Notes under the pieces: generated by a model | The model's database searches: none | Told to the model about the DNA's origin: nothing | What the model saw: the letters and a program-made list of their open reading frames with translations, nothing else | NCBI GenBank assembly: GCA_039030395.1 | Contig: JBCCEF010000002.1 | Span: 248,001-312,000 of the forward strand | Direction: 5' to 3' | Length of the DNA: 64,000 nucleotides | Origin: Acidobacteriota bacterium | Lineage (GTDB): Bacteria; Acidobacteriota; Thermoanaerobaculia; Multivoradales; JBCCEF01 | In this document: positions 41,460-48,845 of the stretch, one piece after another | How positions within the stretch are numbered: the stretch's first letter is position 1 | Layout: each line of letters opens with the position of its first letter | Translations under genes and position numbers: made by a program

Positions 41460-42415
41460 CAATCCTGCGCCTCGAGCCAGCGCTCAGCGTCGATCGCCGC
41501 CTTGCAGCCGCTGCCGGCGGCGGTGACCGCCTGGCGGTAGGTCGGGTCGACGGCATCGCCGCAGGCGAAAACCCCCGGGACGTCCGTGTAGGTGGTGGGC
41601 TCTTGCACCTGGAGGTAGCCCACCGGATCGCGGGTCAATACGCTCTCGAAGAGTTCCGTGTTGGGCTTGTGGCCGATGGCCACGAACATGCCCTGGGTTG
41701 GGAAGTCCCGCTCCTCGCCGGAGCGCACGTCGCGCACCCGCACGCCGTGGACCCCGTCCTCACGGCTGCCCAACACGTCCACCACCTGGTGGTGCCAGAG
41801 GAACTCGATCTTGTCGTTCGCCATGGCGCGATCCTGCATGATTTTTGAGGCCCGCAGCTCGCCGCGGCGGTGGATCACCGTCACCTTGGGGGCATACTTG
41901 GTGAGAAAGATCGCCTCCTCCAGGGCGCTGTCGCCGCCGCCGACGATCACCACTTCCTTCTCCTTGAAGAAGAAGCCATCGCAGGTGGCGCAGGCGGACA
42001 CGCCGTAGCCCATCAGGTGACTCTCGGACGGCAGGCCGAGGAGCTTGGCGGTGGCGCCGGTGGCGATGATCACCGAGCCGGCGGTGTAGGTTTCGTTGGC
42101 GTCCGTCTTCACCGTAAAGGGTCGCTTCGAGAGGTCCACCTCCATCGCCGCCTCGAACTTCACCTGGGCACCAAAGCGCTGCACCTGCTTGCGCATGTCG
42201 TCCATCAACTGCGGGCCGAGAATGCCCTCCGGAAAGCCCGGAAAGTTTTCGACGTCGGTAGTGATGGTGAGCTGGCCACCGGGCTGATTGCCTTCGAGCA
42301 CCAAAGGCGTGAGGTTGGCCCGAGCGGTGTAGAGAGCGGCCGTGAAGCCGGCCGGTCCGGAACCGATGATGAGGACCGGATAGTAATCAGTCGCTTGCGC
42401 GTCGGAGTTCGACAT
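41459..42415 (-). CDS. trxB: Thioredoxin-disulfide reductase
   Basis: A 318-residue flavoenzyme that reduces thioredoxin with NADPH. It has the FAD-binding GSGPAGFTAALYTARA (about 18-33), the redox CATC (142-145), the NADPH-binding GGGDSALEEA and the C-terminal GVFACGDAVDPTYRQAVTAAGSGCKAAID. Full length. It is the first gene of an operon with MoxR-VWA-addB-addA. AAGGGAG lies upstream of the ATG. The intergenic region with ferritin is divergent, and both may answer to oxidative stress; no operator is evident. Confidence 0.97.
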   Translation of the reverse strand: MSNSDAQATDYYPVLIIGSGPAGFTAALYTARANLTPLVLEGNQPGGQLTITTDVENFPGFPEGILGPQLMDDMRKQVQRFGAQVKFEAAMEVDLSKRPFTVKTDANETYTAGSVIIATGATAKLLGLPSESHLMGYGVSACATCDGFFFKEKEVVIVGGGDSALEEAIFLTKYAPKVTVIHRRGELRASKIMQDRAMANDKIEFLWHHQVVDVLGSREDGVHGVRVRDVRSGEERDFPTQGMFVAIGHKPNTELFESVLTRDPVGYLQVQEPTTYTDVPGVFACGDAVDPTYRQAVTAAGSGCKAAIDAERWLEAQD

Positions 42416-42598
42416 GGAGAATCAATGCTCCCTTGACTAGAATAAGTAGGCCGGCAAAAGGGGGGAGGCCCGTGAGTTGCGTTAGGCTGTCGGCGGGGCG
42501 GCCGACGGGCACCAGTATAGAACACCGAGACGGCCCGAAAGCTTCCCTCGCCGAGCCTTCTCACCTCCGATGAATTCGATCCCTCGAAGGAGATTTCC

Positions 42599-43108
42599 AT
42601 GCTCGCCAGCGAATCCCTGATCGATGCCCTCAACGCCCAGGTCGGTCGCGAAATGGGGGCTTCCATGCAGTACATCTGCATTGCCACGTACTTCGATGAC
42701 CAGGCGCTGCCGCAGCTCGCCGCCTTCTTCTACCGCCAGTCCGAGGAGGAGCGGGAACACGCCATGCGCTTCGTGAAGTTCCTGGTCGATGTCGGCGGCC
42801 AGGTCCGGATCCCACAGATCCCGGCCTCCTCCAGCGCATTCGACAGCGCCGAAACGGCCGTCCGCAAAAGCCTCGACTGGGAAGAAGAAGTCACCCGCCA
42901 GATCTACGAACTGGTGGAGATCGCCGAGCAGGACAAGAACTACATTGCCCAGCGCTTCCTCGACTGGTTCGTCAATGAGCAGCTCGAAGAGGTGTCGGTG
43001 ATGGGGGATTTGCTGCAGGTGGTCCGCCGGGCCGGCGCCGACGGCCTGCTTCACGTCGAGGACTACCTGGCGCGCAATCCTCTGGTCACCGAAGGCGAGG
43101 AAGATTAG
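42599..43108 (+). CDS. ftnA: Ferritin (FtnA-like)
   Basis: A 169-residue non-haem ferritin that stores iron as a ferric mineral in a 24-mer cage. The ferroxidase residues are visible in EEEREHAMRF (E51, H54), an N-terminal glutamate (E18) in GREMGASMQYI, and E128-type residues in VNEQLEEVSVMGDLL. AAGGAGA seven bases before the ATG is a good ribosome-binding site. Its TAG stop overlaps the stop of the convergent glycosyltransferase gene by three bases. Confidence 0.95.
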   Translation: MLASESLIDALNAQVGREMGASMQYICIATYFDDQALPQLAAFFYRQSEEEREHAMRFVKFLVDVGGQVRIPQIPASSSAFDSAETAVRKSLDWEEEVTRQIYELVEIAEQDKNYIAQRFLDWFVNEQLEEVSVMGDLLQVVRRAGADGLLHVEDYLARNPLVTEGEED

Positions 43109-44760
43109 TCGTCTTTTCCTTCCGGCGACGCCGGCCGCCGAAAGGGTGATTTCGGACGCATCCAGAAACCGTCGACGAGGCGGAATCCACGCGCTCGCAT
43201 CACCCGCTTCAGGCGCTCCGGCTGCATGCCCCAGGCCTGGAGAAATGCGTCCGGCCGACGCTCGAGGAAAACATACCGATAGTCGCCCTTGACGTGGCCC
43301 GGGCGGTAGGCCCGGTAGCCTGCCCGGCGCAGGGCCTCGGCGGGCTCCAGCCGGGCGATGTGGCGGTCCGAATAGCCGAGCATGTCCACCATTCGGTAGT
43401 CCGAGAAGTAGGCCGGGATGCCGGCCCAGAAGGTCGCCACGCGGGCCGGAGGCGCGAGGTGCGATTCGAGCTGCCGGAGGCGCCGATAGACGATCTCGTG
43501 GCCGGTCACCATCAGCGGTTTGTCGGTCAGGGTGACGGCCGCCCAGTTTTCTTTCAGCACCTCGGCGGACCGGTTCGGCAAGAGGCCATTCGCCGAGGCG
43601 AGGATCGCCACTGCCAGCAGGGCCTCGGCGGTCCAGAGCCTCCTGCGCCGGGAAGGGCAGCGGCGGATCCAACCGGCGAAGACCTCACCCACCACGCTGC
43701 TCGCGAGGAGGAACAGCAGCGGCATGGTGAAGACCATGAAGCGATTGCAGTGCACCCCGGCGGTCACTTCCCAGGCGTCGCCTCCGACCCATACGGAGTA
43801 GGCGCTGTAGAGGAGGACGATCAGGGCAGGCAGCAGCCAGTGGCGCTGGCGGCGCAATCGGGGCACGATCGCCAGGGCGAACAACAGCAGGAAGTACAGG
43901 TGCTCTCGGGCGAAGGCGAGCAGGCTCCAGCCGCCGCGCGGCAGGCGGATGTCGAGGGGGATACCGGTCAACTTGAGGTCGTAGGTGTTGGGTAGCGGAG
44001 CATCGAACACCGCCAGCCGGAAGACCTGGTAGCCCAGAGCGGCAGCGACGGGCAGGACCGCGGCGACGGCAACCGCGCGCCATCGGTGCTCGGAGCGGCT
44101 CCGGCCGGTGAGCGCCAGCCAGCCGAGGCAGGCCCCGGCGAGGAGGGCCATGTCCATGCGGGTGAGGTATGCGAGAGCGAGGATCGCGCCGAGACGCCAG
44201 CCGCCGCGGCCCGCGGCCGAGGTGCCTTCCCGGATGACGAGCGTCCAGTAGACCGCGGCGGTGGTCCATAGTGCTTGAAGCGCCGTCTCCATGCCCATCA
44301 GCGACCAGTAGGCAAGGGGGTAGTAGCCGGCGGTCAGCAGCAGCGCCGGGAACCACACCAGCACCGGCGGCACACCCTCCGAAAAGAAACGAACCGCCAG
44401 CCGGCGGAGCAGCGCCAGGTGGGCCGCGAGCAGCAGCAAGACGAGTGCCTGGATGCCGAGGGAGCGTCTCTCGAGGGGCACCGGCAAGGCGTTCACCAGC
44501 GCCATCACCGCCGTCCACAGGGGAGTGGTGAAGCCCTCCACCGGTTCGCCCTCCCGCGCCCAGTTCAGGCCATGGCCCTCGACGGCGTTGCGGGCGTAGG
44601 TCATCGAGATCATCGCGTCGTCGAACAACGCGTACACCCGCTCGCCCTCCACCTCAAAGGACGATCGGTGGATGAAGGCAGATCCCCACAACAGCAGGGC
44701 GCCGAGCAGACCAAAGAACAGCCAGTCGGCCGTGTTAGTGGAGGGCGAAGGGGTGGTCAT
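43105..44760 (-). CDS. GT-C type membrane glycosyltransferase (AftB-like)
   Basis: A 551-residue polytopic protein with about ten transmembrane helices (15-400) and a C-terminal soluble part (about 410-551). The N-terminal loop carries the Asp pair D47-D48 in ALFDDAMISMTYARNAVEGHGLNW, the acidic motif of GT-C enzymes, and the stretch GEPVEGFTTPLW is much like mycobacterial AftB arabinosyltransferases. It likely moves a sugar from a polyprenyl-phosphate donor to an envelope glycan. The last codons overlap the ferritin stop. It follows the AsnC-like gene after 37 bases. Confidence 0.82.
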   Translation of the reverse strand: MTTPSPSTNTADWLFFGLLGALLLWGSAFIHRSSFEVEGERVYALFDDAMISMTYARNAVEGHGLNWAREGEPVEGFTTPLWTAVMALVNALPVPLERRSLGIQALVLLLLAAHLALLRRLAVRFFSEGVPPVLVWFPALLLTAGYYPLAYWSLMGMETALQALWTTAAVYWTLVIREGTSAAGRGGWRLGAILALAYLTRMDMALLAGACLGWLALTGRSRSEHRWRAVAVAAVLPVAAALGYQVFRLAVFDAPLPNTYDLKLTGIPLDIRLPRGGWSLLAFAREHLYFLLLFALAIVPRLRRQRHWLLPALIVLLYSAYSVWVGGDAWEVTAGVHCNRFMVFTMPLLFLLASSVVGEVFAGWIRRCPSRRRRLWTAEALLAVAILASANGLLPNRSAEVLKENWAAVTLTDKPLMVTGHEIVYRRLRQLESHLAPPARVATFWAGIPAYFSDYRMVDMLGYSDRHIARLEPAEALRRAGYRAYRPGHVKGDYRYVFLERRPDAFLQAWGMQPERLKRVMRARGFRLVDGFWMRPKSPFRRPASPEGKDD

Positions 44761-44797
44761 CGCCGAGGGGGTGGCCGGTCGAGAGGGCCGGGAGGGA

Positions 44798-45103
44798 TCA
44801 GCAGGGGGGAGCGTCGTCTTCGATCGGCTTCGAGGCCATGGCGAACATCCGTTCGAGGTCGTGCTTCGAGATCACCCGGAATCCGGTGAGGGTCTCCGAG
44901 TGGGTGATGCCGTCCAGCGAACGGATGTGGGTCGTCACCAATTCCGCCAGGTGGTTGTTGTCCGGCACCCTCAGGATGGCGATCAGGTCCCAGCGGCCGG
45001 CGACGGAATGCACCTCGCCGACGCCGTCGAGGTCGGCCATCTGCCGCGCGACGTCATTGACCCGGTCGCGGGCGACGTTGAGCAGTACGAAGGCGGTGAT
45101 CAC
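44798..45103 (-). CDS. Stand-alone Lrp/AsnC ligand-binding (RAM) domain protein
   Basis: A 101-residue protein that is only the effector domain of Lrp/AsnC regulators, without the helix-turn-helix. AFVLLNVARDRVNDVARQMADLDGVGEVHSVAGRWDLIAILRV and THIRSLDGITHSETLTGFRVISK fit the ferredoxin-like RAM fold. The GTG at 45103 overlaps the upstream stop (GTGA). Such proteins form oligomers that bind amino acids or modulate partner regulators. The neighbour is an aspartate-semialdehyde-dehydrogenase-like gene. Confidence 0.88.
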   Translation of the reverse strand: MITAFVLLNVARDRVNDVARQMADLDGVGEVHSVAGRWDLIAILRVPDNNHLAELVTTHIRSLDGITHSETLTGFRVISKHDLERMFAMASKPIEDDAPPC

Positions 45104-46053
45104 GACACGCTCTCGGTGCCGGCCAGAACGTCGAGGATGCGCAGGGCGTTGGAGGCGCCGCCGCGGGTGAGGTTGTCCATCACCGCCCAGATCGACAGTG
45201 TCCGATGGTCGAGGCCGGGGTCGACCGGGCCGATCAGCACCAGGTCGCTCTGCGCCGCGTCGATCGGACCTAGGGTCTCGGGATCCTCGTGCATCACGCA
45301 CCATGGGTGAGCGGCGAGAGCCTCCCGGGCTTCGTCGGGGTGGATGTCCTGCCGGAAGCGCAGGGTCAGAGCGGCCGAGATGCCGTGAAACACCGAACCC
45401 TGGAGGCGCCGGAACTCGACCTTTGAGCCGACCACCGCGGCCACCTGCGACACCAACCCGTCGGCCGGCTGGTGCGACGGGTAGAGGTTGAAGGCGAGCT
45501 GCCGACCGAAAATCTCGGACGGCTGCTGATCCACCAGCGCCACCAGGTTGCGCGCCTGGGCGTAAAGCTCGTCGAGGCCCGCCTTGTTGTAGAAGGAGGC
45601 CGGTTCGATCAGCGTCGCCACGGCCTGCTCGATCCCGAAGTCTCGCAGCGGATGGAGCAGATGACTGAGCAATACCCCGGACGGATGAGGGGTGAGTAGG
45701 GTCTCGCCGTGGCCCATCTCCAGCTCGTTGACTCCGGCGACGACGGCGGTGGCTTCGAAGCCATGGGCGTTGCCGAAGAGCAGTCGGGTGGCCGACGCCG
45801 GCAGCCGCGCGAAGAGCTCTTCGTTGCCTTCCATGGAGCCGCAAAAGACGGCGATGTCCGCCCCGTTGAGGGATTCCGGATCCGCCTGTTTCACCATCGC
45901 CGCGGCGCCGTCGATGCTGGTCAGGGTGCCGATCTGTTCTTCCAAGCGGCTGACGAGCACGAGATCCTGCCACAGGTCGGGTCGCCGGCCGAGTTGGTCC
46001 CGCAGCTCCTCGCCGATCAGGGAGACGGGGTCGATCAGCGCGATGGTGGTCAT
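45100..46053 (-). CDS. Aspartate-semialdehyde dehydrogenase-like (USG-1 type) protein without catalytic cysteine
   Basis: A 317-residue member of the ASADH family. The Rossmann start TIALIDPVSLIGEELRDQL and the core EFRRLQGSVFHGISAALTLRF match. The catalytic cysteine region, normally PNCSxxxL, reads TPHPSGVLLSHLLHPL with no cysteine, and the segment before the second domain is also divergent. This is the pattern of USG-1-type paralogues, which are not active dehydrogenases. I start it at ATG 46053; the ribosome-binding site is weak. It lies 16 bases after pssA. Confidence 0.78.
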   Translation of the reverse strand: MTTIALIDPVSLIGEELRDQLGRRPDLWQDLVLVSRLEEQIGTLTSIDGAAAMVKQADPESLNGADIAVFCGSMEGNEELFARLPASATRLLFGNAHGFEATAVVAGVNELEMGHGETLLTPHPSGVLLSHLLHPLRDFGIEQAVATLIEPASFYNKAGLDELYAQARNLVALVDQQPSEIFGRQLAFNLYPSHQPADGLVSQVAAVVGSKVEFRRLQGSVFHGISAALTLRFRQDIHPDEAREALAAHPWCVMHEDPETLGPIDAAQSDLVLIGPVDPGLDHRTLSIWAVMDNLTRGGASNALRILDVLAGTESVS

Positions 46054-46069
46054 GGAAAGGCTTGGTGCG

Positions 46070-46846
46070 TCAGTCGGAAGCGGGTTCTTTGAGTTCAGGA
46101 GCCCCAACGGGACGGGGGCGGAAACGTCCCACCAGCCATCCGAGGGGTCCCGCGAGGGTATAGGAAATCGCCGCCGCGAGGAAGAAGGCATAGGGCTCGA
46201 TGGCGGCCACCAGAATCACCGCCGCCAGCGGCAGTACCGTCCGATAGCTGCGGCCCTTGCGCAGATCGACCCGTTTGAAGCTGGGGTAGCGGAAGGTAGA
46301 GACCATCAGGCTGCCCACCAGCACCAGGCCGATGGCATGCACTAGGCTCAGGTAGGGGCGCCATTCCGGCTGCGGCGCGAGGAAAAGCACCGAGCAGAGG
46401 GTGCCGGCGGCGGCGGGCACCGGCAGGCCGACGAAGAACCGGCTGTCTACCACTTTGGTCTGGACGTTGAAGCGCGCCAGGCGGGTGGCGGCGCAGACGA
46501 CGAAGAACAGCGGAATCAGCCAGCCGGCACGGCCGAAATCGCGTAGCCCCCAGAAGTAGACGAGGAGCGCCGGGGCAACCCCGAAGGTCAGCACATCGGC
46601 CAGGGAGTCGTATTCCTTGCCGAACTCGCTGTCCGTCCCGGTCAGACGGGCGATGCGTCCGTCGAGGGTGTCGAGGATGCCCGCGGCGAAGATCATCAGC
46701 GCCGCTTTACGAAACTCCTCCGGGGCTCCGCCGGTCACCCCGCGAAATCCTAGGATCATGGCGTAGAAGCCGAGCATCATATTGCCGATGGTGAAGGCGC
46801 TCGGCAACAGGTACATGCCGATCTTGTGTCGGCGCGGGGAGTTCAT
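46070..46846 (-). CDS. pssA: CDP-diacylglycerol-serine O-phosphatidyltransferase
   Basis: A 258-residue CDP-alcohol phosphatidyltransferase that makes phosphatidylserine. The active-site motif is D62-G63-x2-A66-R67-x8-G76-x3-D80-x3-D84, within LDTLDGRIARLTGTDSEFGKEYDSLAD. About seven transmembrane helices. The opening KIGMYLLPSAFTIGNMMLGFYA fits PssA. A psd gene does not follow; instead a Usg-like gene does. The DUF465 gene lies 20 bases upstream in the same direction. Confidence 0.93.
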   Translation of the reverse strand: MNSPRRHKIGMYLLPSAFTIGNMMLGFYAMILGFRGVTGGAPEEFRKAALMIFAAGILDTLDGRIARLTGTDSEFGKEYDSLADVLTFGVAPALLVYFWGLRDFGRAGWLIPLFFVVCAATRLARFNVQTKVVDSRFFVGLPVPAAAGTLCSVLFLAPQPEWRPYLSLVHAIGLVLVGSLMVSTFRYPSFKRVDLRKGRSYRTVLPLAAVILVAAIEPYAFFLAAAISYTLAGPLGWLVGRFRPRPVGAPELKEPASD

Positions 46847-46866
46847 GGCCGCGGTGGCTCAAGCGC

Positions 46867-47100
46867 TCAAGCCGTGGCGGCGACGGTGGCCGGCTGATGC
46901 GCGCGAAGGATCTCGTACATGCGGTCCTTCAGGGCGAGTTTGTGTAGTTTGATCTGCTTGATCTCCGTTTCCATGGCGAGGGAGAGGCTCGCATTCTGCT
47001 GCAGCACTTCCAGGCGCTCCTCGCACTGACGGTGTTCCTCGTACAGATTGCGGAAGTCGAGGTCTGTCTCCAGCAATTCCGCTTTCAACTCGTCATCCAT
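46867..47100 (-). CDS. DUF465 (YdcH-like) small protein
   Basis: A 77-residue helical protein. LLETDLDFRNLYEEHRQCEERLEVLQQ and EIKQIKLHKLALKDRMYEIL are typical of DUF465. It is a two-helix coiled coil of unknown function. AGAGGAGGAAG lies nine bases before the ATG. It begins the pssA operon. Confidence 0.88.
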   Translation of the reverse strand: MDDELKAELLETDLDFRNLYEEHRQCEERLEVLQQNASLSLAMETEIKQIKLHKLALKDRMYEILRAHQPATVAATA

Positions 47101-47470
47101 CGATGGCTTCCTCCTCTAGGTCCAATAGGTATATGAATTTTCGCGCCACCGGTGAAGCGGTGAGCGAGACGGCTACGACAGAGCAATGAAACAGCGAAGC
47201 GCGAACCACCGCGCGGTCACGAATGGCAAACTCCCACCCCGGTGCGCTGCGGTGCCGCGGCGAGGGAAGGTAGGTGAGCCTGGGAGGGAGGCCGGTAGAC
47301 CTTGCCCGCAAGGCAAGTCCACAGGCGGAGGGCGGTGCCCTGGGATGTCTCGGTCAGCATCCCTGGATCGACATTATTTTCATCATCGTGAGGATCGTGA
47401 GGATAGCACCGGAGGGCGGTGGCGGCAACCGGCTCCAGAGGGCTGCGCGGGGCTGCAGCCGGCTCGGCGA
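47101..47470. other. 370-base intergenic region without a supported gene
   Basis: It holds the ribosome-binding site and probable promoter of the DUF465 gene at its left end. A tandem 9-base repeat ATCGTGAGG lies at 47385-47402. A 72-codon minus-strand frame across 47093-47311 shows no protein-like pattern. The rest is GC-rich without an evident hairpin. Confidence 0.7.
47128..47156 (-). promoter_or_regulatory. Candidate promoter of the DUF465-pssA operon
   Basis: On the minus strand TTCACC (47156-47151), a 17-base spacer and TATACC (47133-47128) make a fair promoter. The start would be near 47121, four bases before the ribosome-binding site of the DUF465 gene, giving a very short leader. 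Confidence 0.45.
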
Positions 47471-47986
47471 TCAGGAAACGGGCGCGCCCGACTGGGGATC
47501 CCCCTCGGCCATGGGCGGCGCCAAACGATGGGCGAAGAGCAGCGCCGTCGCGCCGTCCGGGTAGTAGCCGGTGCGCTGGCCGACGGAGCGGAACCCGTGG
47601 CGCCGGTAGAGCCCGATGGCCGCCGGATTGTCTTCCCGCACCTCCAGATGGCAAAGCCTGGCGCCGAGCTTGCGCAGCCGCCGCAGCCCCTCCCGCAGCA
47701 GCTCATCGGCAATGCCTCGGCTGCGGTGCTCGGGTAGCACGCCGATGCGCAGAAGCTCCCCTTCGTCGGCGGCGGTGCGCAGCAGCGCATAGCCGACCGC
47801 GTCGGGAACCTGATGCGCCACCAGAGACAGCGAGCCGGGACAGGTGAGCTGGCCGGCGAGAACCGATTCGGACCACGGATTGGGGAAGCAGGCGGCCTCC
47901 AGCTCGGCCAGCACGGAGCCGTGGCGCACCTCGGCGGGAACGATGCGCAGCCGGGCCGGGGAAGTCTGGTAGAGCGGCGCGGTCAT
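47471..47986 (-). CDS. rimI: Ribosomal protein S18-alanine N-acetyltransferase (RimI-like)
   Basis: A 171-residue GNAT acetyltransferase. The acetyl-CoA pocket is in LLRIGVLPEHRSRGIADELLREGL (R-x2-G-x-A-type loop), followed by HLEVREDNPAAIGLYRRHGF, typical of RimI. The Pro-rich last 15 residues are probably disordered. Its ATG overlaps the tsaB stop (ATGA); the tsaB-rimI pair is common. Confidence 0.93.
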   Translation of the reverse strand: MTAPLYQTSPARLRIVPAEVRHGSVLAELEAACFPNPWSESVLAGQLTCPGSLSLVAHQVPDAVGYALLRTAADEGELLRIGVLPEHRSRGIADELLREGLRRLRKLGARLCHLEVREDNPAAIGLYRRHGFRSVGQRTGYYPDGATALLFAHRLAPPMAEGDPQSGAPVS

Positions 47987-48726
47987 TGTCGGCGATTCCC
48001 GGTCGCGGCGCCCTTGTGGGTCCGTTGGTCGAGCAGGCGCTTCGGCGGTCCCGGCGGGGTGGCCGCCGGCGGACGGAAGTAGAGTGGCTGGGTCAGGCCG
48101 CCGGGATCCCAGGGGCGCGGGTGGTGGGCGAAGTGGCGGAGAGCGTCGGCGGCGAGGGTTTCGGGCTCTTGGAGAGCGTCGGCGGCAAAGCCCACTGCGG
48201 CGAGACGGCCCACCCCGAAGCCTCGCAGGATGGGTTCCGCGCCGGAGGTTTGCCGTGTCTCGGTCACCCGCCGGAGCAGCGCTTCCTGGGAGATGCGCTC
48301 GGCCTCCTCACCGAGGGGGTTTCCGGCGGGAAACTCCCGCACCGCCCAGTCGCCGCGCAGCACGTCCACCAGCGCGAACACGGTAGCCCGGTCCGCTGCG
48401 TATTCTCTCCTTGCTCCTTCGGCGAGGGCGTGGAAGGTCGGCAAGGTGGCGACCGCCAGGCCGCGGCCCTGGTAGAGGCCCATCGCCGTCGCCATCCCCA
48501 CCCGCAGGCCGGTGAAGCTGCCCGGTCCGGAGAGGGCGATGAGCCCGGTCAGGTCGTCCAGCCCGAGGTTTGCCTCGCGCAGGCATTCCTCGATCATCGG
48601 CAATAGCCGCAGGGACGACTGCCGAAGCCCTTCGCGGCGCCGGGCGAGAATCTTCGCGCCGGTGCCGAGGGCCACGCTCACCGTCGGCGAGGCGGTGTCG
48701 AGCACCAAGAGGAGGGCGTCGTCCAT
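47983..48726 (-). CDS. tsaB: tRNA threonylcarbamoyladenosine biosynthesis protein TsaB
   Basis: A 247-residue member of the ASKHA fold, partner of TsaD in making the t6A modification at position 37 of ANN-decoding tRNAs. LLLVLDTASPTVSVAL at the N-terminus and LIALSGPGSFTGLRVGMATAMGL around 65-90 are the family signature. I start it at ATG 48726 because TsaB begins directly with this strand; an upstream ATG at 48783 is possible. The C-terminal 25 residues are a basic Pro-rich tail. No tsaD lies in the window. Confidence 0.93.
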   Translation of the reverse strand: MDDALLLVLDTASPTVSVALGTGAKILARRREGLRQSSLRLLPMIEECLREANLGLDDLTGLIALSGPGSFTGLRVGMATAMGLYQGRGLAVATLPTFHALAEGARREYAADRATVFALVDVLRGDWAVREFPAGNPLGEEAERISQEALLRRVTETRQTSGAEPILRGFGVGRLAAVGFAADALQEPETLAADALRHFAHHPRPWDPGGLTQPLYFRPPAATPPGPPKRLLDQRTHKGAATGNRRQ

Positions 48727-48845
48727 TCTTCCCGCGGTGGGTAGGGGGCGCTGGCGGTGCTGCGAATCAGGAAGGTCTGTCATGGATCGAGAACGGCCTG
48801 CGCCGACGCGAGTTCGGGCCGGCGTCGCGAGTATACTTTGCCGCC

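Noticed and set aside
42550-42562. A second copy of the inverted-repeat arm seen at 14202 (CCTTCTCACC near the ferritin gene)
   Set aside because: Only about ten bases match and no partner arm is nearby, so chance is the better explanation.
47093-47311. A minus-strand small gene upstream of the DUF465 gene
   Set aside because: It overlaps the probable promoter and ribosome-binding site of the DUF465 gene and its translation looks random.
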